Translations under genes and position numbers: made by a program
Assembly (NCBI RefSeq): GCF_002204185.1
Contig: NZ_MXPU01000016.1
Coordinates: forward strand, 1 to 64,000
From: Rhizobium esperanzae
Lineage (GTDB): Bacteria > Pseudomonadota > Alphaproteobacteria > Rhizobiales > Rhizobiaceae
DNA length: 64,000 bases
Direction: 5' to 3'
Notes under the pieces: model-generated
The model's input: only the letters and a program-made list of their open reading frames with translations
What the model was told of the DNA's origin: nothing
Database searches by the model: none
In this document: positions 26,943-35,290 of the stretch, one piece after another
Layout: every line of letters begins with the position of its first letter
Numbering within the stretch: the stretch's first letter is position 1

Positions 26943-27228
26943 GTGTTCCCACGGCGGCGCCTTGGGCCGGTCGCCGCCGGCCGCGCCATTGCTTGAAAAG
27001 GCGCGACACTCATAGGCCAAAAAACCGCCGAGGCAAAAGCCTTTCTTTGCGTCAAACCGGCAGTGGCGGAAATGCTGTTTCCGTCCTTGCAACGGAAGGG
27101 CCGTCACGAAGCCCGAAGGAAAAGGCGTGGTTAACGCAGCGTCTTGATTATGTTTAAAATGCGATTCATCAATTGGGCGGGAAAAGCCATCCTTACGGGC
27201 AATTTTCGCCATATTCAGGAGATTATCT
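26943..27228. other. Divergent intergenic region, aroC against a small secreted-protein gene
   Basis: No coding frame on either strand in these 286 bases looks real. The right end is AT-richer (TTATGTTTAAAATG near 27150) and probably carries the promoter of the small secreted-protein gene. I see no further operators, repeats or RNA genes. Confidence 0.4.
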
Positions 27229-27270
27229 GTGGCCAGTGTTCTCGTGCAGCGTTTCAAGAGGATTGTTGCC

Positions 27271-27531
27271 ATGCGTTTCGTCGTCGCCACGCTTTTGGCC
27301 ACAGCAAGTTTCCTGTCGCCGATGAGCGGTTTCGCCGAGAGCGCCGATGTCGAGGCGACGATCAAGAAGGTCGACACGGCCAATCTGGTGCTGACGCTCG
27401 ACGACGGCAAGACCTATCAGGCACCGGAGGAGTTCAACTTCGACGGCCTCGAAGCCGGCGTCAAAGTGATCGTGTTTTATACCGAAGTTGACGGCAAGCG
27501 CGTCATCAACGATCTCGATATCGTCAAATAG
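27271..27531 (+). CDS. DUF1344-type small secreted protein
   Basis: This 86-residue protein has a signal peptide (MRFVVATLLATASFLSPMSGFAES, cut expected after FAE or nearby). A compact beta-rich domain follows with VEATIKKVDTANLVLTLDDGKTY and VKVIVFYTEVDGKRVIND, the pattern of DUF1344 proteins of rhizobia. The function is unknown. ATG 27271 follows AGAGGA; an in-frame GTG at 27229 has an even better AGGAG at seven bases and would add 14 basic residues to the signal peptide. Confidence 0.8.
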   Translation: MRFVVATLLATASFLSPMSGFAESADVEATIKKVDTANLVLTLDDGKTYQAPEEFNFDGLEAGVKVIVFYTEVDGKRVINDLDIVK

Positions 27532-27576
27532 GCGCCTAACACCCAGATCGGCGTATAAAGTTCAGTTTTATTCAGT

Positions 27577-27586
27577 TACATATGTA
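27577..27586. promoter_or_regulatory. Palindrome upstream of the hicB-like gene
   Basis: TACATATGTA is a perfect 10-bp palindrome 65 bases before the hicB start, in an otherwise short AT-rich leader. HicB antitoxins autoregulate by binding palindromes in their promoter, so this is a candidate operator; there is no direct evidence. Confidence 0.35.
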
Positions 27587-27650
27587 CACTGTGACGCGGC
27601 GATGGATGCCGGCCGCGCGGAACAATCGCGTCCGTTATGGAGAATGGTCT

Positions 27651-27893
27651 ATGAAGCACGCCTCGATCATAGTGCGCGCGGATTGGGATGAAGAGGCTGG
27701 CGTTTGGGTTGCCAGCAGCAACGATATCGAAGGGCTGGCCGTTGAGGCAGATACCCTCGAAGCCCTGGAGCCGAAGGTTGTCGCAGCGATCACCGACCTT
27801 TTCGAGCTGAACGGTTTTACCTCGAGCCTGCCGGAGATCCCCATTCACATCATGGCCGAGCAGCTCGTTCGCATTCCCAATCCTTCCTATTGA
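27651..27893 (+). CDS. hicB: HicB-like antitoxin (DUF1902 type)
   Basis: The 80-residue protein has the HicB partial RNase-H-like fold pattern: IIVRADWDEEAGVWVASSNDIEGLAVEADTLEALEPKV, close to DUF1902/HicB antitoxins. GGAG lies eight bases before ATG 27651. It would neutralise the HicA toxin encoded four bases downstream. There is no separate C-terminal DNA-binding domain, so repressor activity is uncertain. The order antitoxin-toxin is the reverse of the classical E. coli hicAB. Confidence 0.82.
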   Translation: MKHASIIVRADWDEEAGVWVASSNDIEGLAVEADTLEALEPKVVAAITDLFELNGFTSSLPEIPIHIMAEQLVRIPNPSY

Positions 27894-27897
27894 GCGC

Positions 27898-28092
27898 ATG
27901 GCCGGCTATCTCCGTGAGCTCAAAGAATTACTGCTGAAAGCCGGCTGCGAATATGTGCGGCCGGGAAAGGGCGACCATGAAATCTGGTAGAGCCCGATTT
28001 CTGGCCGTCATTTCACGGTCGATCATGGTGTAAAATCCCGCCACACGGCGAATGAAACGCTAAAACAGGCCGGACTTCCGAAGGCATTCTGA
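27898..28092 (+). pseudogene. hicA: HicA-like mRNA interferase toxin gene with in-frame amber codon
   Basis: The frame encodes MAGYLRELKELLLKAGCEYV, then RPGKGDHEIW, a TAG stop at 27988-27990 (codon 31), and continues in the same frame with SPISGRHFTVDHGVKSRHTANETLKQAGLPKAF to a TGA at 28090-28092. Both parts match the small double-stranded-RNA-binding-fold HicA toxins, with the active-site His retained in GDHEIW. One base change (TAT or TAC to TAG, Tyr expected) explains the break. The toxin should be inactive unless the amber codon is suppressed. Confidence 0.85.
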
Positions 28093-28110
28093 TCGAGACG
28101 CCGACGAGGC

Positions 28111-28701
28111 CTACAGCCAGACGATCGTCCGGTCACTGGTGTCGATCCTGACGATCTGGTCCTGCGGGATGCCGCCTTCGGCAGCGCTGCTTTTCGGCAG
28201 GTCGGCGATCATCTGGAAAAACGTGCGAATGACGCCGCCATGGGTGACGCAGACCGTCGGGCGGTCGACGGAGCGCAGCCATGCGCCGGTGCGCCAGGAG
28301 AGGATTTCGTAGCTTTCCGCATCATCGCCGGGCGGGATGAAATCCCATTTCGAGGCGTTGCGTTCGGCCACTCGCTCGGCCTGCGTCGCCCTCAGTTCCT
28401 TGAGTGTCGAACCCTCCCAATCGCCGAAGGAAATCTCCACCAGTCTCGGATCGGTGCGATAGGCAAGCGGCGGCAGGCCCATGGCGGCGCGCATGATTTC
28501 CATGGTCGCGCGCGTGCGCCCGAGCGGGCTTGCGACGAAATCAAACTCGCCAACCGTCTCGCCAAGAATTTCCGCAAGCGCGATACCGTTCCGCCGGGCC
28601 TGTTCCAGGCCGATGGCGTTCATCGGAACGTCCTTCTGACCCTGCAGGCGGCGCTCGGCATTCCAGTCCGTCTGACCGTGTCTGATCACATAGATAAGCA
28701 C
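28111..28701 (-). CDS. Histidine phosphatase family protein (phosphoglycerate mutase-like)
   Basis: The 196-residue protein begins with the catalytic RHG motif (YVIRHGQTDWNAERRLQG) and has the second catalytic His in VCVTHGGVIR. The E in LVEISFGDWEG and the arginine in SPLGRTRATMEI complete the phosphate pocket. Such proteins are cofactor-independent-looking broad phosphatases or mutases; the substrate is unknown. The start is GTG with GGAG eight bases upstream. It follows fabI by 20 bases on the same strand and is probably co-transcribed. Confidence 0.9.
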   Translation of the reverse strand: MLIYVIRHGQTDWNAERRLQGQKDVPMNAIGLEQARRNGIALAEILGETVGEFDFVASPLGRTRATMEIMRAAMGLPPLAYRTDPRLVEISFGDWEGSTLKELRATQAERVAERNASKWDFIPPGDDAESYEILSWRTGAWLRSVDRPTVCVTHGGVIRTFFQMIADLPKSSAAEGGIPQDQIVRIDTSDRTIVWL

Positions 28702-28721
28702 GGTCCAGACTCCGGAGGCAT

Positions 28722-29540
28722 TTAGTCCTTGACGACCGAAATATCGGGCGCGTCGACCGCCTTCATGCCGATGACATGATAACCGCTGTCGGCATGGTGC
28801 ACTTCACCGGTGACCGAGCGCGACAGGTCGGACAGTAGATAGAGGCCGACATCGCCGACTTCCTCGATGGTGACGGTGCGGCGCAGCGGGGCGTTATATT
28901 CGTTCCACTTCAGGATATAGCGGAAATCGCCGATGCCGGAGGCGGCGAGCGTCTTGATCGGCCCGGCCGAAACGGCGTTGACGCGGATGTTCTGCGGCCC
29001 GAGGTCGACGGCGAGATATTTGACGCTGGCTTCGAGGGCGGCCTTGGCGACACCCATGACGTTATAGTTCGGCATCACCTTCTCGGCGCCGTAATAGGTC
29101 AGCGTCAGCATCGAGCCGCCTTCCGTCATCAGCTTCTCGGCGCGGCGTGCGACCGAGGTGAAGGAGTAGACGGAAATCTGCATCGTCTTGTTGAAATTAT
29201 CGGGCGAGGTGTCGATGTACCGGCCGGTCAGCTCGTCCTTGTCGGAAAAGCCGATCGCGTGCACGAGAAAATCGATCTTGCCCCAGAGCTTTTCGACATT
29301 CTCGAAAACCGCGTCGATGGTGGCTTCGTCGGCGACATCGCAATGGCCGACCAGCGTCGCGTCGATTTCGGCGGCGAGCGGCTCGACACGCTTCTTCAGG
29401 GCATCGCCCTGATAGGTGAGCGCAACCTCTCCGCCCTGCGCATGAATGGCCTTGGCAATACCCCACGCAATCGAACGATTGTTGGCGACACCCATGATGA
29501 CGCCGCGTTTGCCTGCCATGAGGCCGGATGCTTGAGCCAT
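28722..29540 (-). CDS. fabI: Enoyl-[acyl-carrier-protein] reductase (NADH)
   Basis: FabI performs the last reduction in each cycle of fatty-acid elongation. The 272-residue protein has the FabI-specific nucleotide site GKRGVIMGVANNRSIAWGIAKA, the catalytic Tyr-Lys pair in PNYNVMGVAKAALE, and the AGPIKTLAASGIGDFRYI loop that closes over substrate. ATG 29540 follows GGGAGCG by six bases. It lies between the J-domain gene and the histidine phosphatase gene on the same strand. Confidence 0.97.
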   Translation of the reverse strand: MAQASGLMAGKRGVIMGVANNRSIAWGIAKAIHAQGGEVALTYQGDALKKRVEPLAAEIDATLVGHCDVADEATIDAVFENVEKLWGKIDFLVHAIGFSDKDELTGRYIDTSPDNFNKTMQISVYSFTSVARRAEKLMTEGGSMLTLTYYGAEKVMPNYNVMGVAKAALEASVKYLAVDLGPQNIRVNAVSAGPIKTLAASGIGDFRYILKWNEYNAPLRRTVTIEEVGDVGLYLLSDLSRSVTGEVHHADSGYHVIGMKAVDAPDISVVKD

Positions 29541-29661
29541 ATTTCGCTCCCTAGGATTCTGATCGATCCTGCCTATGGCATAGGCCGTTAATCGGTTCAA
29601 GCTTGGCCTGGATCATCAACTGTTAGGGATCGTAACAAAGGGTGCGAATGTCATAAAAATT

Positions 29662-30870
29662 TCACAGGAACAGGCCTTCGCGCATGCTCCGCATGAGATC
29701 GGTGATCTTGTCGTCGGGTTTTTCCCACAGGATGATGCGCAATTCGACGACGAGATCGCCTCTGCTGCCGTCTTCACGCGGCAATCCCTGGCCGGGAATC
29801 GCGATCGTCTTGTCCGAGCCCGACCATGCGGGAACGGTGATGTACAAAGGCCCGGCCGGGCCGTCGATGTGTGCTTCGGTGCCGAGCACGGCATTTTCGA
29901 TGCTGATCGGCAGCACGGCGTGCAGGTCGAAACCGTCGACGGTAAAGCGCGGGTCGGGGGCGATGCGGATATTGACGACGGCGTCGCCGCGCTGCATGCC
30001 CGGCAGCTTGAAGCCCTGTCCCTTGAGCCTGATCTCGTGACCATCGGTCGTGCCCGCCGGTAGCGCGAAGCCGATTTCGCGGCCCTCCGGCAACGATGCG
30101 GTGATCCAGCCGCTCTTCAGCACGTCGTCGATCGTGACCGTCGCCGTCGTCACCTCGTCAGGCGCTTTCTCCATGCCGGTATCCTTGGCGCCGGTGAAAC
30201 GGCGCACCAGCGATGTCAGGATGCTGAGCGGCAGCGACAGGTTGGCGCCGGCATTATTTGACGTCTCGCCGGGTTCCTCGTCGGCTTCGGCGGCCTCGCC
30301 ATCCATGCGCTTACCCGCTTCGGCATGTGTCTGGCCCTGTGTTTGCTGAGAATGCGTCTGCTGATTCTGTGTTTGCTGATTCTGGGCCTGCTGGTTCGGG
30401 GCCTGCTGGGCGCGGCCTTGCGTCTGGCCGCCCGCCGCAGCGCGCGCCTGCGCGCCGAAAATGCGTTCCACCATCTCCTCGGCGCCTTCGCCGGCACCGG
30501 TCTGCTGTCTCTGGCAGTCGGCCGCGACCTTCTGGGCAGCCCGGGCAAGCTCTTCCATCACCCGCTCGGCATTGGCCTGCGCCGCCTTGGCGCGAGCCGC
30601 GGCCTCGCGCGCAGCCTGGCGCTGCTGCATGATCGTCTGTTCCTGCTTCTTGGCTTCCGCCATCCGCACGGCATTGTCGAACAGGCTGCGTTTGCGCGGG
30701 TCTCTCAGCGTTTCGTAGGCGCGGCCGATCTCGGCGAACCGAGCCGTCGCCGTCGGATCGCCTTGGTTGTGATCGGGATGGGCTGCTTTGGCCATGTTGC
30801 GCCAGGCCGCCTTGATCTCGTCTGCCGCCGCGTCGCGCTTGACGCCCAGAATTTTGTAAGGATCGCGCAT
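29662..30870 (-). CDS. J-domain (DnaJ/CbpA-like) protein with Q/N-rich linker
   Basis: The 402-residue protein starts with a J domain (residues 1-67, HPD at 31-33) that should stimulate a DnaK ATPase. A charged Ala-rich helix follows (about 70-120), then a Gln/Asn-rich linker (about 148-182) built of degenerate QNQQT units, and a C-terminal DnaJ substrate-binding region (about 260-395) with LKGQGFKLPGMQRGD. There is no Cys-rich zinc domain, so it is CbpA-like. Start ATG 30870 is fixed by the conserved MRDPYKILGV. Confidence 0.93.
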   Translation of the reverse strand: MRDPYKILGVKRDAAADEIKAAWRNMAKAAHPDHNQGDPTATARFAEIGRAYETLRDPRKRSLFDNAVRMAEAKKQEQTIMQQRQAAREAAARAKAAQANAERVMEELARAAQKVAADCQRQQTGAGEGAEEMVERIFGAQARAAAGGQTQGRAQQAPNQQAQNQQTQNQQTHSQQTQGQTHAEAGKRMDGEAAEADEEPGETSNNAGANLSLPLSILTSLVRRFTGAKDTGMEKAPDEVTTATVTIDDVLKSGWITASLPEGREIGFALPAGTTDGHEIRLKGQGFKLPGMQRGDAVVNIRIAPDPRFTVDGFDLHAVLPISIENAVLGTEAHIDGPAGPLYITVPAWSGSDKTIAIPGQGLPREDGSRGDLVVELRIILWEKPDDKITDLMRSMREGLFL

Positions 30871-31168
30871 GTCAAAACCGCCGGTGTTGCGATGCGGGCG
30901 CCTGTCCTTGCCCGGCATCCCCGCCCAATATCGAAGTCCAATATCAACATGTGAGGCGCCACCGGCTGCAAAGGCAGGGAGAGCCACTCTCAAAGCCGAT
31001 CGTGCGGCCGAGTTGCTAATCACTTCTTATTTCTGTGGGGGGATGGGGAGTGTTTTGCCGTAAATGGTTAGCTCTTTGCTAAGCATTCTCCACAAAGCCG
31101 GCGGCCGTTAACCTGTCGCGCGCCGAATCGCAGATTGAATCCTGCCGGATCAGCTTTCCCGCCGGAGA
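30871..31168. other. Intergenic region between the J-protein and lipoprotein genes
   Basis: These 298 bases carry the promoter of the minus-strand J-domain gene and the 3' end of the minus-strand lipoprotein transcript. No coding frame, repeat or clear terminator is visible. Confidence 0.4.
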
Positions 31169-31627
31169 TTAACTTTCCGGCTGGAAGCTCAAGAGCTGCC
31201 AATTGCCGCCGCCGACGAGGCAGGTCTTGCCGTAGAATTTGGCGATGCCGACATAGGAATGCCGCGTCGTGCGGAACTGCCTGCAGACCTGGCCCGATTC
31301 GTTGTTTTCGACGATCGTGTCGATGACGCCGGCGCTGCCGGTGGATGCATTCGCCCAGGGAAGCGGCTGGCCCTCGAGCTTGTTGACATCGGCCGACGTC
31401 ACGGCGTTGCGCACCGTCATTTCGTCCGAGAGGGTGTCGGTGCTCGGCGGCGTCTGCGGCACGGTGCCGGTGGCCACCGACCGATCGACCTTGGCTTCGC
31501 TCAGGAAATCCATCCCGCCCGCAAGGCAGCCGGAGAGCGACAGCATTGCGGCGCCGACAACCAGGAAGACGCTGCTGCGTTGCCGCAGGCCCTTTGTATG
31601 GCGATATGACTTTGCTATGACTTCCAC
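31169..31627 (-). CDS. RT0821/Lpp0805-type surface lipoprotein
   Basis: The 152-residue protein has a lipoprotein signal with lipobox LSLSGC after a hydrophobic stretch VFLVVGAAM, so it should be lipid-anchored. The mature part contains VRNAVTSADV, PLPWANASTGSAGVIDTI, QVCRQFRTTRHSYVGIAKFYGKTCL, typical of the rickettsial surface-antigen-like family of alphaproteobacteria. The function is unknown. GTG 31627 is preferred because an upstream ATG at 31714 would overlap the divergent pdxH start, and AGGACG precedes the GTG. Confidence 0.82.
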   Translation of the reverse strand: MEVIAKSYRHTKGLRQRSSVFLVVGAAMLSLSGCLAGGMDFLSEAKVDRSVATGTVPQTPPSTDTLSDEMTVRNAVTSADVNKLEGQPLPWANASTGSAGVIDTIVENNESGQVCRQFRTTRHSYVGIAKFYGKTCLVGGGNWQLLSFQPES

Positions 31628-31692
31628 CCTGCGTCCTGTCCAGTTATCAAAAGCTGGGCGAGTTTTGAATAATCCGGGGCATTTGAACCAAT

Positions 31693-32313
31693 ATGTCGGC
31701 AAACGAGTTAACAAGCGGTGACTTTACCGAAAGTGGCGAGCCCTTCAAGCTCTTTGCCGAATGGCTGAAGAAAGCGGAGGCCTCCGAACCGAACGATCCC
31801 AATGCCGTGGCGCTGGCAACGGTCGACGAGCATGGTCTTCCCAATGTCCGCATGGTGCTCCTGAAGGGATTCGACGATGACGGTTTCGTCTTCTACACCA
31901 ATTTCGAGAGCCAGAAAGGTCGCGAAATCTTGGGGCAGAAGAAAGCCGCCATGTGCTTCCACTGGAAAAGCCTGCGCCGCCAGGTGCGGTTGCGCGGGCC
32001 CGTCGAGATCGTGAGCGACGCCGAAGCCGACGCATATTTCAAGACGCGGGCGCGCGGCAGCCGCATCGGCGCCTGGGCCTCCAAACAATCGCGTCCGCTC
32101 GAAAGCCGATTCGCGCTGGAGAAGGCGGTGGCCGAATACACCGCCCGCTACGCGATTGGCGAGATACCCCGGCCTCCCTATTGGTCGGGCTTCCGCATCC
32201 GGCCGACCTCGATCGAATTCTGGAAAGATCAGAATTTCCGCCTGCATGACCGCATCGAATTCCGACGACCGTCGCCGGTCGGAGCGTGGGAAAAGGTGCG
32301 GATGTATCCCTGA
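31693..32313 (+). CDS. pdxH: Pyridoxamine/pyridoxine 5'-phosphate oxidase
   Basis: The FMN-dependent enzyme oxidises pyridoxine or pyridoxamine 5'-phosphate to pyridoxal 5'-phosphate. The 206-residue protein has PNVRMVLLKGFDDDGFVFYTNFESQKG (FMN site), AMCFHWKSLRRQVRLRGPVE, GSRIGAWASKQS and the C-terminal WKDQNFRLHDRIEFRR dimer signature. The length is normal. It diverges from the lipoprotein gene across 65 bases. Confidence 0.97.
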   Translation: MSANELTSGDFTESGEPFKLFAEWLKKAEASEPNDPNAVALATVDEHGLPNVRMVLLKGFDDDGFVFYTNFESQKGREILGQKKAAMCFHWKSLRRQVRLRGPVEIVSDAEADAYFKTRARGSRIGAWASKQSRPLESRFALEKAVAEYTARYAIGEIPRPPYWSGFRIRPTSIEFWKDQNFRLHDRIEFRRPSPVGAWEKVRMYP

Positions 32314-32317
32314 CCGC

Positions 32318-33355
32318 TTACCGACCCATCAGCTTCAGCGGAATGCCGGAGGCAAGCGCCGAGACGTAGCGCCGCTTCTGGTAGAGGCCGTTCAGCGACA
32401 TACGCGGGAGATAGTTGTTCGTACCGGCTGCCGGCAGCCCCGGTTGCGTGGTGACGGCGACCGAAAAGCCCAGCCGGCCGGCAATCGCCGCCTCGCGGGC
32501 GGTCGCAGCTTCAGGCGTGCCGTAGGGATAGGCGATCGCGGCGGGACGGACGCCGGTCAGCGCCTCGACGTAATCGGCCGAAACCTCCATCTCGATCCGC
32601 GCTTCGGCCTCCGAGAGCCGGGCAAGGGCGCGATGGCTGATCGTATGGGCGCCGAGCGCTGCAAGCGGATGTCGGGCGAGCCGCTGCAATTGCGCCGGCA
32701 CCATCACCAGATCGCGCACGATATCGGTCGGCTCGATGCCGTTTTCCCGGGCGAGCATATCGAGAGTGGCAACGGCGCGCGCCTCGTCGAAGCGGTGGAT
32801 ATACCGGGCGAAGCGGTCGAAGGCATCCCATTGCTGCCACCGCCCGTCGAGCGCCAGCCGCTCGCTGCCGCGGCCGAAATCGAAGCGGATTTCTTTTGCC
32901 TGGCGCAACAGGACGGCGAGCGTTTCCCACCAGATGCTGTGGGAGCCTTCGGCAAAACCCTTGGTGACGAACACGGTGAAAGGTGTCCGATGCCGCTCGA
33001 ATACCGGCAGCGCATGCTCCATGTTGTCGATGTAGCCGTCGTCGAGCGTAAAGGCCGCAAACGGTCTGCCGCCCTCCGGCTCGGACAACAGCGCCGGCAG
33101 CTCGTTAAGCGGCACGAAGCGATAGCCATCGCGGGTCAGCCGCCGCAGTGCGGCATCGAGAAAGTGCGGGGTGATTTCGAGATGCGCGTTCGGCGCAAAA
33201 GTCTCTGCGCGCTGCGGGCGGACATGATGCAGCGTGAAGATGACCCCGCGCCCGCGCGCCTGGCGCATGAGGCCGGCCGCGGCGATCAACCAGGACACCT
33301 CGAGCCCGGCGCCGATCGCCGCCCTTTTTGCCAATCGCTTCAATTGCCCCGTCAT
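32318..33355 (-). CDS. Polysaccharide deacetylase family protein
   Basis: This is a NodB-homology (CE4-like) hydrolase of 345 residues. The metal and base residues are visible as FTLDDGY (TFDDG motif), GAHTISHRAL (HxxxH metal motif) and IAYPYGTPEAA (RxPYG-like). It would remove N-acetyl groups from a surface or wall polysaccharide. There is no clear signal peptide, but a hydrophobic N-terminal stretch (VSWLIAAAGLM) may anchor it. ATG 33355 lies behind GGGCGGCG. It converges with pdxH, four bases apart. Confidence 0.88.
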   Translation of the reverse strand: MTGQLKRLAKRAAIGAGLEVSWLIAAAGLMRQARGRGVIFTLHHVRPQRAETFAPNAHLEITPHFLDAALRRLTRDGYRFVPLNELPALLSEPEGGRPFAAFTLDDGYIDNMEHALPVFERHRTPFTVFVTKGFAEGSHSIWWETLAVLLRQAKEIRFDFGRGSERLALDGRWQQWDAFDRFARYIHRFDEARAVATLDMLARENGIEPTDIVRDLVMVPAQLQRLARHPLAALGAHTISHRALARLSEAEARIEMEVSADYVEALTGVRPAAIAYPYGTPEAATAREAAIAGRLGFSVAVTTQPGLPAAGTNNYLPRMSLNGLYQKRRYVSALASGIPLKLMGR

Positions 33356-33567
33356 GCGCCGCCCATTGCTTTTGCGGCAAACTAGCAACCGCAGCTTAAG
33401 CCTTGCTCCCGATTTTGCACAACTTCTTTCGTTTTTTGTTAACCAAGACGGTGAAAAGGCTAGAAAAATGGTAGGCGTTGCCGCAAAGTCGCGCCAAACT
33501 TGCGGCTTCTGTCACATTACGACACATGGCCGGCCCGATCGAGAGCCAGCGCATCAGGGGGAACTCC

Positions 33568-34851
33568 ATGAGAAAGCTTTTGGCGGCTGTTTTGACCGTA
33601 ACGCTGGCCGTTTCGGCGCCGCTTGCGGCTCTTGCCGGTAGCGCCTCGCTGATCCTCGATGCCCGGACCGGCAAGGTGCTGGCATCAGAAAACGCCGATA
33701 CGCTCAACCATCCGGCCTCGCTGACGAAGATGATGACGCTCTATCTCACCTTCGAGGCGCTGAAACGCGGCAAGATCGCCTGGGATACGCCGATCAAAAT
33801 GTCGAAATACGCTGCCGCGCGGCCGCCGACCAAGCTCGGCGTCAAGGCGGGCGGCACCATCACGGTGCGCGAGGCGGTCTATGGCATGATCGTCAAATCC
33901 GCCAATGACGCCGCCGCCGCCATGGCCGAGACGCTCGGCGGCTCGGAGAGCGGTTTTGCCCGGATGATGACGGCCAAGGCCCGCCAGCTCGGCATGAGCC
34001 GCACCGTCTTCGTCAATGCATCGGGCCTGCCGAACAGCAGCCAGGTGACGACGGCGCGCGACATGTCGACGCTCGGCGTGGCGCTGATGAAGAATTTTCC
34101 CAACGAATACCGCCTGTTTTCGATGGCGAGCTTCAACTTCCGCGGCAAGACCGTGCGCGGCCACAACAATCTCATGTACCGCTACCAGGGCATGGACGGC
34201 ATCAAGACGGGTTATACCAACGCGTCGGGCTTCAATCTCGTCAGCGCCGTCAGGGACGGCAACCGCCGTGTCGTCGGCGTCGTGCTCGGCGGCCGCACCG
34301 CCCGCAGCCGCGATGCCAGGATGGAGGCACTGCTCGACCGCTATCTCGGCCGCGCCTCGTCATCAGGCGGCGCCAGGCTGATGGCGAGCGTCGGCGCCAG
34401 GGAGCCGGTGGAAGTCGCTTCCGCGTCTGACGCTTCCGACGTTCCGGTGCCGCTCAACGCGCAGCGCCCGGACGAAGATCTCGCAACAAAGAGCTTGGCT
34501 TATGCCGATGACGCCGTCGTGCCGATGGAGCGTCCGGTCGCGATGGACGAGATTCTGAATGCCGGCAAGGCCGTCAAGGCTCCGGCCGAGAAGACCGATG
34601 GAACCTGGCAGATCCAGATTTCGGCCGCGCCGAGTGCCGATGCGGCGCGAGCGCTTCTTGCACAGGCACAGTCGGAAGGCGGCGCGCCGCTGGTTTCCGC
34701 GTCGCCCTACACTGAGGCGGTCGGAACGGGCGCCAACAAGATCTATCGCGCCCGCTTTGTCGGCTTCGCCAGCAAGGATGCCGCCGTCTCCGCCTGCGAT
34801 GCGCTGAAGCAGCGCTCCTACGACTGCATGCTGCTGCCGGACCACGGCTGA
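33568..34851 (+). CDS. D-alanyl-D-alanine carboxypeptidase with C-terminal SPOR domain
   Basis: This class C-type low-molecular-mass penicillin-binding protein trims pentapeptides in peptidoglycan. The 427-residue protein has a signal peptide (cut near LAALAG), then SxxK in PASLTKMM, SxN in VKSANDAAA and KTG in GIKTGYTNASG. A disordered linker (about 275-345) leads to a SPOR domain (about 350-425) that binds denuded glycan at division sites. ATG 33568 follows AGGGGG. The gene is monocistronic. Confidence 0.94.
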   Translation: MRKLLAAVLTVTLAVSAPLAALAGSASLILDARTGKVLASENADTLNHPASLTKMMTLYLTFEALKRGKIAWDTPIKMSKYAAARPPTKLGVKAGGTITVREAVYGMIVKSANDAAAAMAETLGGSESGFARMMTAKARQLGMSRTVFVNASGLPNSSQVTTARDMSTLGVALMKNFPNEYRLFSMASFNFRGKTVRGHNNLMYRYQGMDGIKTGYTNASGFNLVSAVRDGNRRVVGVVLGGRTARSRDARMEALLDRYLGRASSSGGARLMASVGAREPVEVASASDASDVPVPLNAQRPDEDLATKSLAYADDAVVPMERPVAMDEILNAGKAVKAPAEKTDGTWQIQISAAPSADAARALLAQAQSEGGAPLVSASPYTEAVGTGANKIYRARFVGFASKDAAVSACDALKQRSYDCMLLPDHG

Positions 34852-34927
34852 TCGCCGCACCCAGCCAATCCACTCTGGACAAGCATCGGGAATCAGCGTC
34901 TCTTCCATAAACAGAAGGGGAACGCCG

Positions 34928-35245
34928 ATGTTGAGATCGCTTGCCGACCAGTTCGAAACCTCATCAGCCAAATATGCCGCGGCCAACGGCATCGAACGCG
35001 ACGCCGACTGGTTTCTGTTGAAGCTGCAGGAGGAGGTCGGCGAACTCACCCAGGCCTGGAACCGGCTGACCGGCCGCGGTCGCCGCAGGGAGCGGACGCA
35101 GGAAGAGCTCGACCGCGACCTCGCCGACGAGACCGCCGACCTGCTCGGCCATATCCTGCTTTTTGCCCGCCGCAACGACATCGACCTTGCCGCCGCGATC
35201 GAACGGAAGTGGCGGTTTCAGCCGGCGCAGACACTGGAGGCGTAA
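34928..35245 (+). CDS. MazG-like nucleotide pyrophosphohydrolase
   Basis: The 105-residue all-helical protein has the metal-binding motifs of the MazG/HisE superfamily: LKLQEEVGELTQAWNRLTG (ExxE) and LADETADLLGHILLFARRNDID (ExxD). It would hydrolyse an NTP or phosphoribosyl-ATP-like compound; no his genes are nearby, so house-cleaning is more likely than histidine synthesis. It starts at ATG 34928 after AGAAGGGG. Confidence 0.85.
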   Translation: MLRSLADQFETSSAKYAAANGIERDADWFLLKLQEEVGELTQAWNRLTGRGRRRERTQEELDRDLADETADLLGHILLFARRNDIDLAAAIERKWRFQPAQTLEA

Positions 35246-35290
35246 GCACTCCGGCATCGCGCATCCGGATCCGAGAGATCGCGACCGACT

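Noticed and set aside
27229..27270. GTG start with strong AGGAG for the DUF1344 protein
   Set aside because: Kept as an alternative only; ATG 27271 gives a normal signal peptide and also has a ribosome-binding site.
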